Notes: generated from the sequence alone by a model not told the origin. A stretch of DNA of 38,294 nt from UBA6382 sp963617965 (GCA_963617965.1 CAVEQO010000023.1:1-38294), one strand, 5' to 3'. Shown: positions 23,822 to 33,974, numbered from the stretch's first letter. Translations and numbers: made by a program.

Positions 23822-24799
23822 ATGATTTTTCAGACTCCTGTAACAGACTATGGAAGAACGTTCGAAATTGGCTCCCAAGACAAAATTTTGGCTTTGGGGT
23901 CATGCTTTGCCAACGTAGTAGGACAAAGAATGGCTGACAATCTGATTAAAGTTGTTCTCAATCCTTTCGGCACACTGTATAATCCCAAAAGTATTTTCAG
24001 CGTTTTGTCGTTGTGTCTGGACTGGGCAGAAAACAAGGTTGATCCCGAGAAGTTGAGCGAAGATATAATCTTCAAATCAAGGCATGACATCTGGTATTCA
24101 TGGCTGTCGTCATCGGTAATCCAAGGTCTTACACACGAAGAATGCAAGAATGCGTTTTTACAGACTTTATGCAGAGTTGCCTGTTGGCTGAAAAGCCTCA
24201 ACGTGCTGATGATAACATTCGGTACAACGCATTACTATTCCTTGAAGAGCGATAAGCATGGACTGTGTGTTGCGAATTGCCATAAAATGCCTTCTGTCGT
24301 TTTTGATGAAAATGAGATGTCTGCGGAAGAAATAGCCACCGGTTTCAAGCAAATAATTTCCAGGATGAGAGGCATAAATCCGAACGTCAAAGTTCTGGTA
24401 TCTGTAAGTCCGTACCGTTACCTCAAATACGGTTTGCACAAAAGTCAGGTAAGCAAGGCTACGCTTTTCGTTGCAATAGAGCAATGCATGAGGGAGAACT
24501 GGAACATTTTTTATTTTCCCGCATATGAAATATTGAATGATGAACTCAGGGATTACCGTTTCTACGCTCCCGACATGCTACATCCGTCTGCCATAGCCGA
24601 AGACTACATTTGGGATAAGTTTTGCCGGATCTATATGGGCGGGCAAATGCTTTCTTTCATGGAAGAATGGTCTACAGTCTTAAAAATGAAAGCGCACAAG
24701 CCCTCGTCGGCTACTGCTGCAGCGCGTCTTGATTCCTGTATAAAGGAAAAGACCGATGCCTTAAAAAACAAGTACCCCTTTATGTTCCAGTTACAATAA
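23822..24799 (+). CDS. GSCFA domain protein
   Basis: A 325-residue protein with the defining GSCFA motif near the N terminus (ILALGSCFANVVGQRMAD). LNPFGTLYNPKSI, LITFGTTHYY, SVSPYRYLKYGLHKSQVSKATL and DMLHPSAIAEDYIWDKF follow. The last fits the DxxH end of an SGNH-hydrolase-like fold, with the Ser in GSC as the likely nucleophile. The biochemical role is unknown. It lies 17 nt after lptD and 20 nt before murF-alr, which suggests an envelope role, possibly on cell-wall or LPS esters; that is inference only. Confidence 0.9.
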   Translation: MIFQTPVTDYGRTFEIGSQDKILALGSCFANVVGQRMADNLIKVVLNPFGTLYNPKSIFSVLSLCLDWAENKVDPEKLSEDIIFKSRHDIWYSWLSSSVIQGLTHEECKNAFLQTLCRVACWLKSLNVLMITFGTTHYYSLKSDKHGLCVANCHKMPSVVFDENEMSAEEIATGFKQIISRMRGINPNVKVLVSVSPYRYLKYGLHKSQVSKATLFVAIEQCMRENWNIFYFPAYEILNDELRDYRFYAPDMLHPSAIAEDYIWDKFCRIYMGGQMLSFMEEWSTVLKMKAHKPSSATAAARLDSCIKEKTDALKNKYPFMFQLQ

Positions 24800-24819
24800 A
24801 TCCGTAAAATCACAGGAAT

Positions 24820-27306
24820 ATGAATTACACCCTCAGACAACTTGCAGATATAACAGGTTGCAAGGTCATAGGCAATGCCAATGCCCCTGTCAAGATTGAC
24901 ACGCTGCTGACAGACAGCCGCTCGCTTGCCTATCCGGAAAGCACCATTTTCTTTGCAATAAAGACTCCTCACGGCGACGGTCACAGATACATTAAGGAAC
25001 TTTACGATGCAGGAGTCCGGGCCTTTGTGTGTGACATCCAGCACGCCAGACTTGACAGTATGCCACAGGCAACGTTCTTGACAAGCGATTCGCCTCTGAC
25101 CGCATTGCAGGCCATTGCCCGCCACCACAGAAAATTGTCCTGCGGCACTTCTGTTATCGGTATTACCGGTTCTAACGGCAAGACCATTGTCAAGGAATGG
25201 CTCTACCAACTTATAGGCGACAAGCAAAATACCATCCGTTCCCCAAAAAGTTATAACTCCCAGATAGGGGTGCCACTGTCGCTTGCACTCATTCAGCCAG
25301 ACACGAAAGTGGCACTCATTGAGGCCGGAATATCAAAGCCCGGAGAAATGTCGGCACTGGCTTCCATGATAAATCCGGACATTGCCGTCATAACAAACAT
25401 CGGCAGCGCTCACCAGGAGAACTTTTCGTCTTTGGGGCAAAAAGCTCAGGAAAAACTACAATTGGCAAGGAGTGCGGAGAAAGTAATATTCCCCATTGAC
25501 GATGCTGTCATCATGAACGAGATAAGGTCGTTGGATATCGACAAGAAAAAGCTGTACGGTTGGAGTGCGAAAAGCAGCTCGCCTTGCGCTTACGTTCATG
25601 TAGTCAAGACCGTCCGCCAATACGGGCATACGGAAATGACGCTGAGGTTGCCGGCAGACAAGACGGTGACGTTTACGATACCGTTCATTGATGATGCGTC
25701 AATACAAAACAGTGTCACGGCATTTGTCACGGCTTCAGCCATGGGATATGACCCTGCGGTACTTGCAGAAAGGATGTCAAGACTGGAGCCTGTGGCTATG
25801 AGGCTGGAAGTCAAGGAGGGACAGCGCGGATTGACACTGATCAACGACTCATATAATTCCGACATAAACTCGCTTGGTATAGCGATAGACTTTATGAGCC
25901 GCCGCAACCACGACTCCACACAAAAGCGCATTTTGATACTAAGCGACATCCTTCAAGGCGTTCAAGACAAGAGACTCTTGTACGAAACTGTTGCGGTTCT
26001 TGTGGAGAGGCACAAAATAGATTATCTGATAGGAGTCGGTGCCGATTTGAACAAATACTCGTCACTGTTCAAAACGCCACATACGAACTACCAGACCACC
26101 AACCAGTTGGCGGCAAGCGGAGAACTTTCAAGGTTGCGCGAGGCAACGGTACTGATAAAGGGGGCGAGACCATTCCATTTTGACAGGATAACGGCTCTGT
26201 TGGAAAAACGCGTACACGAAACGATTTTGGAAGTAAACCTGAATGCAGTTGTCGACAATCTCAACCATTACCGTTCCATGATGAAGCAAACAGAGAAGAT
26301 TGTCTGTATGGTAAAGGCTTCTGCCTATGGTGCCGGTAGCATTGAAATAAGCAAGACACTGCAAGACCACAAAGTTGATTATCTGGCAGTTGCCGTGGCG
26401 GATGAGGGCGTTGCATTAAGGCAAGGCGGCATTCGTAGCCATATAATGATCATGAATCCCGAAATGACCTCTTTCCATGACTTGTTTCAATTCAATCTTG
26501 AGCCGGAAGTATACAGTTTCAGGTTGCTTGATAGCCTCATCAAGGCAGCAAACCATTCCGGAATCACAAATTTCCCGATACACATAAAACTTGATACGGG
26601 AATGCACAGGTTGGGGTTTGACCCAATAAAAGACATTGAAAAGCTGACCGAAATGCTGAAGTGCCAAACGGCACTGAAACCGTGTTCTGTTTTTTCCCAT
26701 TTTGTCGGGAGCGACAGCAAACAGTTCGACAGCTATACGCACCACCAGTTTGAATTGTACGACAAAGCCAGCCAGCAACTACAGAAAGCCTTTTCACATC
26801 ACATTATCAGGCACATCTGCAATTCGGCGGCGATAGAACGTTTTCCGGAGTACCATTTGGATATGGTGCGGCTTGGCATTGGGCTGTACGGAATTAACCC
26901 TTTTGACAATTCCGTCATAAATACGATTTCCACCCTTAAAACAACCATATTGCAAATCAGGGATGTTCCGCAAACAGACACCGTGGGCTATAGCCGTAAT
27001 GGAATGCTGGCCAGGCCCAGCAAGATAGCCGCTATCCCCATCGGATATGCAGACGGTCTGGATCGCCGCTTGGGCAGAGGCAGGGGCTATTGTCTTGTCA
27101 ACGGAGAAAAAGCCCGCTACGTAGGGAACATCTGCATGGATGTGTGCATGATAGATGTCACGGACATAAACTGCAAGGAAGGTGACAGTGTGGAAATTTT
27201 CGGCTCCGGGTTGCCCGTTACGGTGCTTGCCGAAATGCTGGACACAATACCATACGAAATACTTACATCTGTCAGCGACAGGGTAAAGCGAGTGTATTTT
27301 TCATAG
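24820..27306 (+). CDS. murF: Fused MurF ligase and alanine racemase
   Basis: One 828-residue chain holds two peptidoglycan enzymes. Residues 1 to about 455 are MurF, which adds D-Ala-D-Ala to UDP-MurNAc-tripeptide: ATP loop GITGSNGKT (about 114-122), SYNSQIGVPLSL, EAGISKPGEM, NIGSAHQENF and NDSYNSDI. From about 467 on is a PLP alanine racemase (alr), with the PLP lysine in MVKASAYGAG (K499), HIKLDTGMHRLGF, FSHFVGSD, DMVRLGIGLYG, the catalytic tyrosine region VGYSRNG and VGNICMDVCMIDVT. Making D-Ala and using its dimer in one protein is a known Bacteroidota arrangement. Both active sites look intact. Confidence 0.95.
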   Translation: MNYTLRQLADITGCKVIGNANAPVKIDTLLTDSRSLAYPESTIFFAIKTPHGDGHRYIKELYDAGVRAFVCDIQHARLDSMPQATFLTSDSPLTALQAIARHHRKLSCGTSVIGITGSNGKTIVKEWLYQLIGDKQNTIRSPKSYNSQIGVPLSLALIQPDTKVALIEAGISKPGEMSALASMINPDIAVITNIGSAHQENFSSLGQKAQEKLQLARSAEKVIFPIDDAVIMNEIRSLDIDKKKLYGWSAKSSSPCAYVHVVKTVRQYGHTEMTLRLPADKTVTFTIPFIDDASIQNSVTAFVTASAMGYDPAVLAERMSRLEPVAMRLEVKEGQRGLTLINDSYNSDINSLGIAIDFMSRRNHDSTQKRILILSDILQGVQDKRLLYETVAVLVERHKIDYLIGVGADLNKYSSLFKTPHTNYQTTNQLAASGELSRLREATVLIKGARPFHFDRITALLEKRVHETILEVNLNAVVDNLNHYRSMMKQTEKIVCMVKASAYGAGSIEISKTLQDHKVDYLAVAVADEGVALRQGGIRSHIMIMNPEMTSFHDLFQFNLEPEVYSFRLLDSLIKAANHSGITNFPIHIKLDTGMHRLGFDPIKDIEKLTEMLKCQTALKPCSVFSHFVGSDSKQFDSYTHHQFELYDKASQQLQKAFSHHIIRHICNSAAIERFPEYHLDMVRLGIGLYGINPFDNSVINTISTLKTTILQIRDVPQTDTVGYSRNGMLARPSKIAAIPIGYADGLDRRLGRGRGYCLVNGEKARYVGNICMDVCMIDVTDINCKEGDSVEIFGSGLPVTVLAEMLDTIPYEILTSVSDRVKRVYFS

Positions 27307-27334
27307 TCCACACAATATAAAACGATTTGCAACA

Positions 27335-29275
27335 ATGCCGCTAATAGATCCCAAGACTATAGATAAGGTGTTTCAGGCAATGGACATAGTCGAGGTTGTT
27401 GAGGAGTTTGTCACGCTGCGCAAGGCGGGCGCGAACTATAAGGGACTGTGTCCTTTTCATGATGAAAAGACCCCGTCTTTTGTCGTTACTCCGGCGAAAG
27501 GCATTTGCCATTGTTTTGGTTGCCACAAGGGCGGTAACGCCGTTAATTTTCTGATGCAGTTGAACAATTGGGACTATCCCGAGGCTATTCGCTGGTTGGC
27601 AAAAAAGTATAACATTGAAGTCGTTGAAGCGGAGACCGATCCCAAAGTACGGGAAAGCCAGCGGCACAAGGAAGACTTGTATGCACTTAACCAGTGGGCA
27701 AATGCTTTTTTCCAAGAATCCCTTCACAACAATTCCGAGGGACAGGCAATAGGACTGGCATACTTGCGTTCGCGCGGCATTAGGGATGATATTATACACA
27801 AGTTTCAGATAGGCTATTGCCCGTCGTCAAAAAAAGCCCTTTACAATGCAGCCATTGAGAACAGGTTCACTGAGCAGAATCTTGTTGAAACCGGTCTTTG
27901 CATTCACCCCGACCAGTCTTCTCCATATGACCGGTTTCACGGTCGTGTAATTTTTCCCGTCCACAACCACTTGGGGAAAGTCGTCGCTTTCGGCGGCAGG
28001 ATTCTTCAGAAGAAAAACAATGTAGGCAAATATGTCAATTCTCCGGAGTCGCCGATATACAACAAAAGCAAAGAGCTTTACGGACTGTTTTTTGCCCGCA
28101 ATGCCATTCAGAAACAAGACTGCTGTTATTTGGTAGAGGGATATACAGATGTCATCTCCATGCACCAGTGCGGAATTGAAAACGTTGTGGCATCATCAGG
28201 CACAGCACTTACTCATGATCAAATCAGGCTCATCAAAAAATATACAACCAACCTTACTGTCCTCTACGACGGCGATCTTCCCGGCATCAAGGCCTCCATG
28301 CGAGGAATAGACATGCTCCTGGAACACGGTCTTAACATAAAGGTTCTGCTGTTGCCGGATGGACATGATCCCGACTCTTTTTCAAAGGAACACACATCAC
28401 AGGAGTTCGTGGAATACGTAGACAGGCATCAAGTAGATTTTATCAGATTTAAAATAAACTTGCTCTTAGACCCATCTGAAACAGATATTCACAATCGTTC
28501 ACAAGTAATAAACGGGATAGCTGACAGCATTTCGAGAATAGACAATTCCATCACTCGTTCGCTGTATATTAAGGAGTGTGCGAATCTGACACGGATACGC
28601 GAAGAGGACATGGTTGATGCCGTCAACAGTTCGCGTAACAAATTGGCTCTACAAAAGATCAAGGAACAACAACTGCATACCAACAGGAAGGAAACCGCGC
28701 ACGAAGAGGACATGATATCGGCATCTGGCAGCGGCACAGCAGAGACCGCTGTCTCTCTTCACAAGAAGATGTCGTCTCAAGACAATGCAGAACTGAAACT
28801 CATGAAATATATCGTGCGTTTTGGGGATTTGCCTATAAAGGGTCAGGACTTTCCCACCGGGGTTTGTTTTACCGAATATGTAAAACAGTTGATTGACGCA
28901 GACGGAGTAACTGTCAATTCGCAGCTCTGCTCAAAAATAATGGAGGAAATAATACAGAAGCACACTTTACCTAACTTTAAAGCCACAAATTATCTGCTGG
29001 CACACCCTGACAACGAAATCAGGAATTTGGCACTTGCCCTGTCAACGGACAAGGACACAACGATTTCCGTCAATGAAGAATCCATAACAAACAATCTGCA
29101 AAGCAGTGCCGAAAGGCTTGTTGCAGATATTGAGATAGCCATACTGGATGACAAAATAGAAGAAAACAACCGACAGATACACAGCGACAATTTGTCGGAC
29201 GATGAAATCTTACAGAAATTGAAGGACATTCAAGAACTCAAACAAGCACAGGTTTTCCTGAAAAAGACGATTTAG
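27335..29275 (+). CDS. dnaG: DNA primase DnaG
   Basis: DnaG makes RNA primers for DNA replication. The N-terminal zinc domain has C39-P-F-H42 and C60-F-G-C63. The core RNA polymerase domain follows, with GRVIFPVHN and VVAFGGRIL, then the TOPRIM domain (YLVEGYTDVISMH, ASSGTALT, LYDGDLPGIKAS). The C-terminal 200 or so residues would form the helicase-binding part and are rich in Lys, Glu and Asp. The 646-residue length is normal. It lies 28 nt after murF-alr. Confidence 0.96.
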   Translation: MPLIDPKTIDKVFQAMDIVEVVEEFVTLRKAGANYKGLCPFHDEKTPSFVVTPAKGICHCFGCHKGGNAVNFLMQLNNWDYPEAIRWLAKKYNIEVVEAETDPKVRESQRHKEDLYALNQWANAFFQESLHNNSEGQAIGLAYLRSRGIRDDIIHKFQIGYCPSSKKALYNAAIENRFTEQNLVETGLCIHPDQSSPYDRFHGRVIFPVHNHLGKVVAFGGRILQKKNNVGKYVNSPESPIYNKSKELYGLFFARNAIQKQDCCYLVEGYTDVISMHQCGIENVVASSGTALTHDQIRLIKKYTTNLTVLYDGDLPGIKASMRGIDMLLEHGLNIKVLLLPDGHDPDSFSKEHTSQEFVEYVDRHQVDFIRFKINLLLDPSETDIHNRSQVINGIADSISRIDNSITRSLYIKECANLTRIREEDMVDAVNSSRNKLALQKIKEQQLHTNRKETAHEEDMISASGSGTAETAVSLHKKMSSQDNAELKLMKYIVRFGDLPIKGQDFPTGVCFTEYVKQLIDADGVTVNSQLCSKIMEEIIQKHTLPNFKATNYLLAHPDNEIRNLALALSTDKDTTISVNEESITNNLQSSAERLVADIEIAILDDKIEENNRQIHSDNLSDDEILQKLKDIQELKQAQVFLKKTI

Positions 29276-29334
29276 GATTGCCACAACCTGCGGCTTCACA
29301 CTTGTTACAGGATGTTTTAAAGTTTTTCGCGACA

Positions 29335-30318
29335 ATGGACACACATAACAAAAACATAAACATTTGCATCGTTGACGGCAAGGCCCTTAATCCCGGAGAT
29401 TTGTCGTGGACACCACTCATGCAGCTTGGCAATGTGGAAATACACGAAAATACCGGGCACGGCCAAATCGTGTCACGGGCGGCAGAAGCGGATATCGTAA
29501 TTACGAACAAAGTCGTTCTTGACGCAGATATCCTGCACCAGCTACCCCGTTTGAAATGCATAGTTATAACCGCTACAGGCTATAACAACGTAGACATACC
29601 GGCCGCAAGCTCGTTGGGCATTGTGGTTTGCAATGCTCCGAACTACTCTACGCCGTCTGTTGCCCAACATACGTTTGCGTTGATTCTGCATGTATACAAC
29701 CGTATCGGATCATATTCTCAAGATACAGCACACGGGAAATGGAGCCAATCACAGTGTTTCTGTAATGTTGCCTACCCTACTTCGGAACTTGCCGGCAAAA
29801 CAATAGGCGTTGTAGGATTGGGGAATATTGGGCTGAAGACCGCAGCAATAGCACACACTTTTGACATGAATGTCATTGCATTGACTTCCAAGATGTCCCA
29901 GGAGCTACCGGAATATATCAAGAAAGTTGACCAGAGAACCATGTTTGCCAATGCTGATATTCTTACACTGCACGTTCCTCTTGTACCGCAAACGAGGAAT
30001 TTTGTCAACAAGGATTCTTTGAAGCTGATGAAAAAGCATTCTGTAATCATAAATACCGCAAGGGGAGCTCTTGTAGACGAGCAGGCTGTTGCGGATGCTC
30101 TTGAAGCAAAAAAGATTGCCGCATACGCAGCCGATGTGCTGTCCACAGAACCTCCTGCCGCAGGAAATCCGCTTTTGACCGCACCCAATGCTTATATCAC
30201 ACCACATGTCGCATGGGCAACAAAAGAATCCAGACAGCGGCTTCTTGATATAACGGTCAGCAATGTCAAAGCTTTCCTTGACGGGACTCCCGCAAATGCA
30301 ATAAAACAAGTAAGATAA
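29335..30318 (+). CDS. D-2-hydroxyacid dehydrogenase (NAD)
   Basis: A 327-residue member of the D-isomer-specific 2-hydroxyacid dehydrogenases. The nucleotide-binding loop is TIGVVGLGNIG. The three catalytic residues are in INTARGALVDE (Arg), STEPPAAGNPLL (Glu) and YITPHVAWAT (His). The TGYNNVDIPAASSLGIVVCNAPNYSTPSVAQH block resembles glycerate/hydroxypyruvate reductases (HprA-like), which is the best guess at substrate. The ATG at 29335 was preferred to a TTG at 29278. It is co-directional with dnaG, 59 nt on. Confidence 0.9.
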   Translation: MDTHNKNINICIVDGKALNPGDLSWTPLMQLGNVEIHENTGHGQIVSRAAEADIVITNKVVLDADILHQLPRLKCIVITATGYNNVDIPAASSLGIVVCNAPNYSTPSVAQHTFALILHVYNRIGSYSQDTAHGKWSQSQCFCNVAYPTSELAGKTIGVVGLGNIGLKTAAIAHTFDMNVIALTSKMSQELPEYIKKVDQRTMFANADILTLHVPLVPQTRNFVNKDSLKLMKKHSVIINTARGALVDEQAVADALEAKKIAAYAADVLSTEPPAAGNPLLTAPNAYITPHVAWATKESRQRLLDITVSNVKAFLDGTPANAIKQVR

Positions 30319-30371
30319 CAAACGGGGAATTCCTCCTCGCCTGCCACACAAGAACATTACAAGACACCGAA

Positions 30372-31004
30372 ATGATACATATAGATTTTTTCCAGATACT
30401 TGATTTCATCGGAACTTTGGCCTTTGCGATTTCGGGAACACGGCTCGCCGCCGCAAAGAATTTCGACTTGTTTGGTGCCTACATTGTGGGATTGACCACC
30501 GCTATCGGAGGAGGCACGGTTCGCGATTTGCTTTTGGGGCTGTCTCCTTTTTGGATGAAAGACCCGTTCTATCTTATCTGTTCGGCAATTGCAGTGGTAT
30601 GGGTCGTTGCTTTCAGAAAAGTGCTCGTGCGTCAAGACAACACATGGTTTCTGTTTGACACGATAGGGCTTGCGTTGTTTACCGTTGTCGGGGTAGAGAA
30701 GACTCTGGCAAACGACTTCCCCGTATGGTGCGCAATTTGCATGGGGGCAATGACGGGAGCTGCAGGCGGCGTGCTCAGAGACGTGTTGATCAATGAAGAG
30801 CCGCTGATATTCAGAAAAGAGATTTACGCTCTTGCCTGCGTGCTTGGCGGCATTGTCTTTGCGTTTCTCTACCGTTTGGGGACAGATGACACTCTGTGTG
30901 GCATCCTGTCGGGGTTGTCTGTGATCCTGATCCGGCTGCTGGCGGTAAAGTACCATCTTTCACTGCCACGCCTCAAGGTGGAAGGCGTCAAAGAGAAAGA
31001 CTGA
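30372..31004 (+). CDS. TRIC-type cation channel family protein (UPF0126)
   Basis: A 210-residue inner-membrane protein with about seven helices made of two similar halves. The first holds GTLAFAISGTRLAAAKNFDLFGAYIVGLTTAIGGGTVRDLL and the second GVEKTLANDFPVWCAICMGAMTGAAGGVLRDVLINEEPLIF. The paired GGGxxRD and GGxxRD motifs mark the bacterial relatives of trimeric intracellular cation channels. Ion conduction is known for the family; the role here is not known. A terminator starts at its stop codon. Confidence 0.9.
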   Translation: MIHIDFFQILDFIGTLAFAISGTRLAAAKNFDLFGAYIVGLTTAIGGGTVRDLLLGLSPFWMKDPFYLICSAIAVVWVVAFRKVLVRQDNTWFLFDTIGLALFTVVGVEKTLANDFPVWCAICMGAMTGAAGGVLRDVLINEEPLIFRKEIYALACVLGGIVFAFLYRLGTDDTLCGILSGLSVILIRLLAVKYHLSLPRLKVEGVKEKD

Positions 31005-31031
31005 CTTTTCCTGCTGCAGCAAAAGTTTTTT
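31004..31031 (+). terminator. Intrinsic terminator after the TRIC gene
   Basis: ACTTTT (31004-31009) pairs with AAAAGT (31021-31026), with an inner CTG/CAG pair, and runs into six T. It closes the lptD-to-TRIC run. Confidence 0.65.
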
Positions 31032-31088
31032 GAACTGCGGAAAGCCTATAATGTCAAACGTTTTTTATGGTTTTAAAAACAAAATCGC

Positions 31089-31096
31089 TACCTTTG
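31089..31096 (+). promoter_or_regulatory. -7 box for the DUF3078-like gene and pyrBI run
   Basis: TACCTTTG matches TAnnTTTG exactly. The -33 region is T-rich (TTTTTTATGG) without a clean TTTG. The predicted start near 31103 gives a 17-nt leader to the ATG at 31120. Confidence 0.55.
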
Positions 31097-31119
31097 CAAC
31101 AGCCATTCCTATTATAAAC

Positions 31120-32469
31120 ATGACTTGGATGAAACACAGTTATTTAGCATTCGTATTACTATGCTTTGCATCTGCCGCGATGGGGCAGCACAAACGTTTC
31201 GTACAAAGTCAAAAGCCGCACCACCCCTACCCTGCTGTAGCTGACAGCATAACGAACAGATTTATTGATTCCATCAAAGTTCTGGGTAACGCTTTCAGCG
31301 GCGATGCCCTTTCTTCCGGGAAAAAGACGGACAAGGACGCATTGGAGAATCCGTATTTTTACCGTCTGTTCGTAAGTCCCCTACTGTACAAGGACGCAAT
31401 TGGGCAGGCCATGAGGATACCGACTCCGGATGAGTCAAAAAGCGTTCCATATACAAAGGACAAAAATCTGACAATAAACAATTATTTGAACGACTTCTAC
31501 GTTTCACTATACGACAAGTTCCCTCGTTTAGTGCAAAATACAGACGAGGTGCTTGACAAGAGCGGCAGAATCCGCAACGATATTGATTCCCGGGTCGACC
31601 ACAAGATACAGGTATCGGATGTTGTGAAAATAAAAGAGCTGGACAATGTTATTGAGCCGATAGAAGCAATCAGCCACAAGCCGAATTTCTGGAGTTTCGC
31701 ACAGACGTTTTCCCTACAGCTGATGCAGAACTATGCCAATGACAAATGGTACAAAGGCGGCAACAACTACAATTCCATGCTTGCAAGATATCGCTTGTGT
31801 GCAAACTACAACAACAAGCAGAAACTCACTTTCAACAACACGCTTGAGATGAATCTGGGATTTCAGACAAACAAAGAAGACACCGAACACAGATTCAAGA
31901 CCAACGAAGATCTACTGCGTCTGACAAACAACTTGGGAGTACAGGCGAGCGGCCATTGGTATTATTCTGTGCAATTGCAAAGCTGGACGCAATTTCTTCC
32001 AAAATACAACAACAACAGCGATTACGTGTATTCCGACTTCATGTCACCGTTTGAAAGTATTTTGTCAATAGGTATGGATTACAAGCACAGCAAGAACAGT
32101 TTCAGTTTTAACCTTCATCTTGCACCGTTGGCCTATGATTTCAAATATGTGGACAGAGATGCCCTCACTGGGAGATACGGTGTGAAGGGCAACCATCATT
32201 CATACGAGACTATCGGTTCGAACATTACGGCCACATGGAATCTGAAGATATTGAAAGAGCTGTCGTGGAACAGCCGTATATATTATTTTACCAACTACGA
32301 GAAAATACAGGTGGAATGGGAAAATACTTTCATTTTCACTATAAACAAATACCTTTCGTCACAATTCTACGTTTATCCGAGATTTGACGACTCTTATGTT
32401 ACGGACAAAAGCAATGCGGTTATTCAGTTCAAGGAATGGCTGTCTTTGGGATTGAATTTCTCGTTCTGA
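31120..32469 (+). CDS. DUF3078-like outer-membrane protein
   Basis: A 449-residue exported protein: MTWMKHSYLAFVLLCFASAAMG is a signal peptide. From about residue 190 it has alternating aromatic beta strands (WSFAQTFSLQLMQNYANDKWYKGGNNYNSMLARYRLCANYNNKQKLTFNNTLEMNLGFQTN). The Trp/Gly-Gly-Asn pattern is that of the DUF3078 family. The chain ends in phenylalanine (LSLGLNFSF), as outer-membrane barrels do. Function is unknown. The ATG at 31120 follows the promoter; an open frame to 31030 would put the start before it, and ATG 31129 is possible. pyrB begins 27 nt on. Confidence 0.75.
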   Translation: MTWMKHSYLAFVLLCFASAAMGQHKRFVQSQKPHHPYPAVADSITNRFIDSIKVLGNAFSGDALSSGKKTDKDALENPYFYRLFVSPLLYKDAIGQAMRIPTPDESKSVPYTKDKNLTINNYLNDFYVSLYDKFPRLVQNTDEVLDKSGRIRNDIDSRVDHKIQVSDVVKIKELDNVIEPIEAISHKPNFWSFAQTFSLQLMQNYANDKWYKGGNNYNSMLARYRLCANYNNKQKLTFNNTLEMNLGFQTNKEDTEHRFKTNEDLLRLTNNLGVQASGHWYYSVQLQSWTQFLPKYNNNSDYVYSDFMSPFESILSIGMDYKHSKNSFSFNLHLAPLAYDFKYVDRDALTGRYGVKGNHHSYETIGSNITATWNLKILKELSWNSRIYYFTNYEKIQVEWENTFIFTINKYLSSQFYVYPRFDDSYVTDKSNAVIQFKEWLSLGLNFSF

Positions 32470-32496
32470 AAACACTGACACTAAAAGAAAAACCTT

Positions 32497-33447
32497 ATGT
32501 TTGAAAACAGAAGCGTAATTACACTTTCGCATCTAACAAGAGAAAAAATCGAATATCTCATCAAGATGGCATCGGAGTTTGAGGCCTTCCCAAACAGGAA
32601 GATACTGGAGGGGAAAGTTGTCGCAACACTGTTTTTTGAACCGTCAACACGCACGCGCTTGAGTTTTGAAACGGCGGCAAACCGGTTGGGGGCGAGGGTT
32701 ATCGGCTTTGCAGACCCCAAGATCACGAGCGGGACAAAGGGCGAAAGTCTCAAGGATACAATCAAAATGGTCAGCAACTATGCAGACGTGATTGTGATGA
32801 GGCATTTCCTTGAGGGTGCAGCCCAATACGCTTCGGAAGTTACAGATGTTCCAATTATCAATGCCGGTGACGGTAGCAACCAGCACCCGTCGCAGACCAT
32901 GCTTGACATGTATTCCATTTTCAAGACACAAGGAACATTAAGCAACCTCAACATACACCTTGTCGGAGACTTGAAATACGGCAGGACTGTTCATTCTCTT
33001 CTCATGGCCATGAGGCACTTCAATCCCACTTTCCACTTTATTGCGCCCAAAGAGTTGGAAATGCCCGAAGAATACAAATGCTACTGCAAGGAAAACAACA
33101 TCAGCTACACGGAAGACACCGTTTTCAATGAAGACACCATCAGCAAAGCGGACATCCTGTACATGACCCGAGTCCAAAAGGAACGCTTCAGCGACTTGCT
33201 GGAATACGAACGGGTGAAGAACACCTATATCCTGACAAATTCAATGCTTGGCAAAGCCAAGGAAAACCTGAAAATCTTGCATCCGCTGCCCCGCATAAAC
33301 GAAATATCGGCAGATGTCGACGACAATCCTCATGCTTACTATTTTGAGCAGGCCCAAAACGGACTGTATGCCCGTCAGGCACTCATTTGCGACGTGCTGA
33401 ACTATTCTTTTCAGGACATTATAAACGACAAAACTATCATCCGATGA
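32497..33447 (+). CDS. pyrB: Aspartate carbamoyltransferase, catalytic chain
   Basis: PyrB makes carbamoyl-aspartate from carbamoyl phosphate and aspartate, the first committed step of pyrimidine synthesis. The carbamoyl-phosphate loop EPSTRTRLSFE (about 47-57), the KGESLKDT loop, GDGSNQHPSQTMLDMY and ILHPLPRINEI are all present. The length of 316 residues is normal. The next start overlaps its stop by 4 nt (ATGA), as expected for two subunits made in fixed ratio. Confidence 0.97.
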   Translation: MFENRSVITLSHLTREKIEYLIKMASEFEAFPNRKILEGKVVATLFFEPSTRTRLSFETAANRLGARVIGFADPKITSGTKGESLKDTIKMVSNYADVIVMRHFLEGAAQYASEVTDVPIINAGDGSNQHPSQTMLDMYSIFKTQGTLSNLNIHLVGDLKYGRTVHSLLMAMRHFNPTFHFIAPKELEMPEEYKCYCKENNISYTEDTVFNEDTISKADILYMTRVQKERFSDLLEYERVKNTYILTNSMLGKAKENLKILHPLPRINEISADVDDNPHAYYFEQAQNGLYARQALICDVLNYSFQDIINDKTIIR

Positions 33448-33896
33448 AAAAACAACTTTTGGTTTCGGCACTTGAAAACGGGACTGTCATTGACCATATA
33501 CCATGCAACCGCACCATGAACATCGTGAATCTTCTGAAAATTTACGAGCTTGGGACAACGGCAATGGTTGGCTCAAATCTGTACAGCAAGAAGATGGGGC
33601 GGAAAAGCATTATAAAAGTGGCCGACAAATTTTTCACTGACGATGAACTGAACCAATTGTCTGTCATTGCGCCGGATGTAAGTCTCTGCATCATAAAGGA
33701 TTTTGAAGTGGTGGAGAAGAAACAGGTAAGCATGCCAAAGGTTCTCGTTGACATCGTGAAATGCCAAAACCCAAAATGCATAACGAACAATGAACCAATG
33801 AAGACAATCTTCCATGTGACAAATTCAGATAAAGGGACAATCAGATGCCACTACTGCGAAAAGGAGCAGAGTCTGACTGATGCGAAATTGAAATAG
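33444..33896 (+). CDS. pyrI: Aspartate carbamoyltransferase, regulatory chain
   Basis: PyrI binds nucleotides and gives CTP/ATP control of PyrB. At 150 residues it has the nucleotide-binding N-terminal part (ALENGTVIDHIPCNRTMNIVNLLKIYELGTT) and a C-terminal zinc domain with four cysteines in CQNPKC and CHYC. These join the regulatory to the catalytic chains. Its presence indicates the holoenzyme of E. coli type with allosteric control. The start is the ATGA overlap with pyrB. Confidence 0.96.
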   Translation: MKKQLLVSALENGTVIDHIPCNRTMNIVNLLKIYELGTTAMVGSNLYSKKMGRKSIIKVADKFFTDDELNQLSVIAPDVSLCIIKDFEVVEKKQVSMPKVLVDIVKCQNPKCITNNEPMKTIFHVTNSDKGTIRCHYCEKEQSLTDAKLK

Positions 33897-33974
33897 CTGC
33901 CGAAGCAAGGATAAAGATTCTCCGGCATCTGTACCAAAGTGATTACACGACAACAACAAAACAACCATAAAAAA

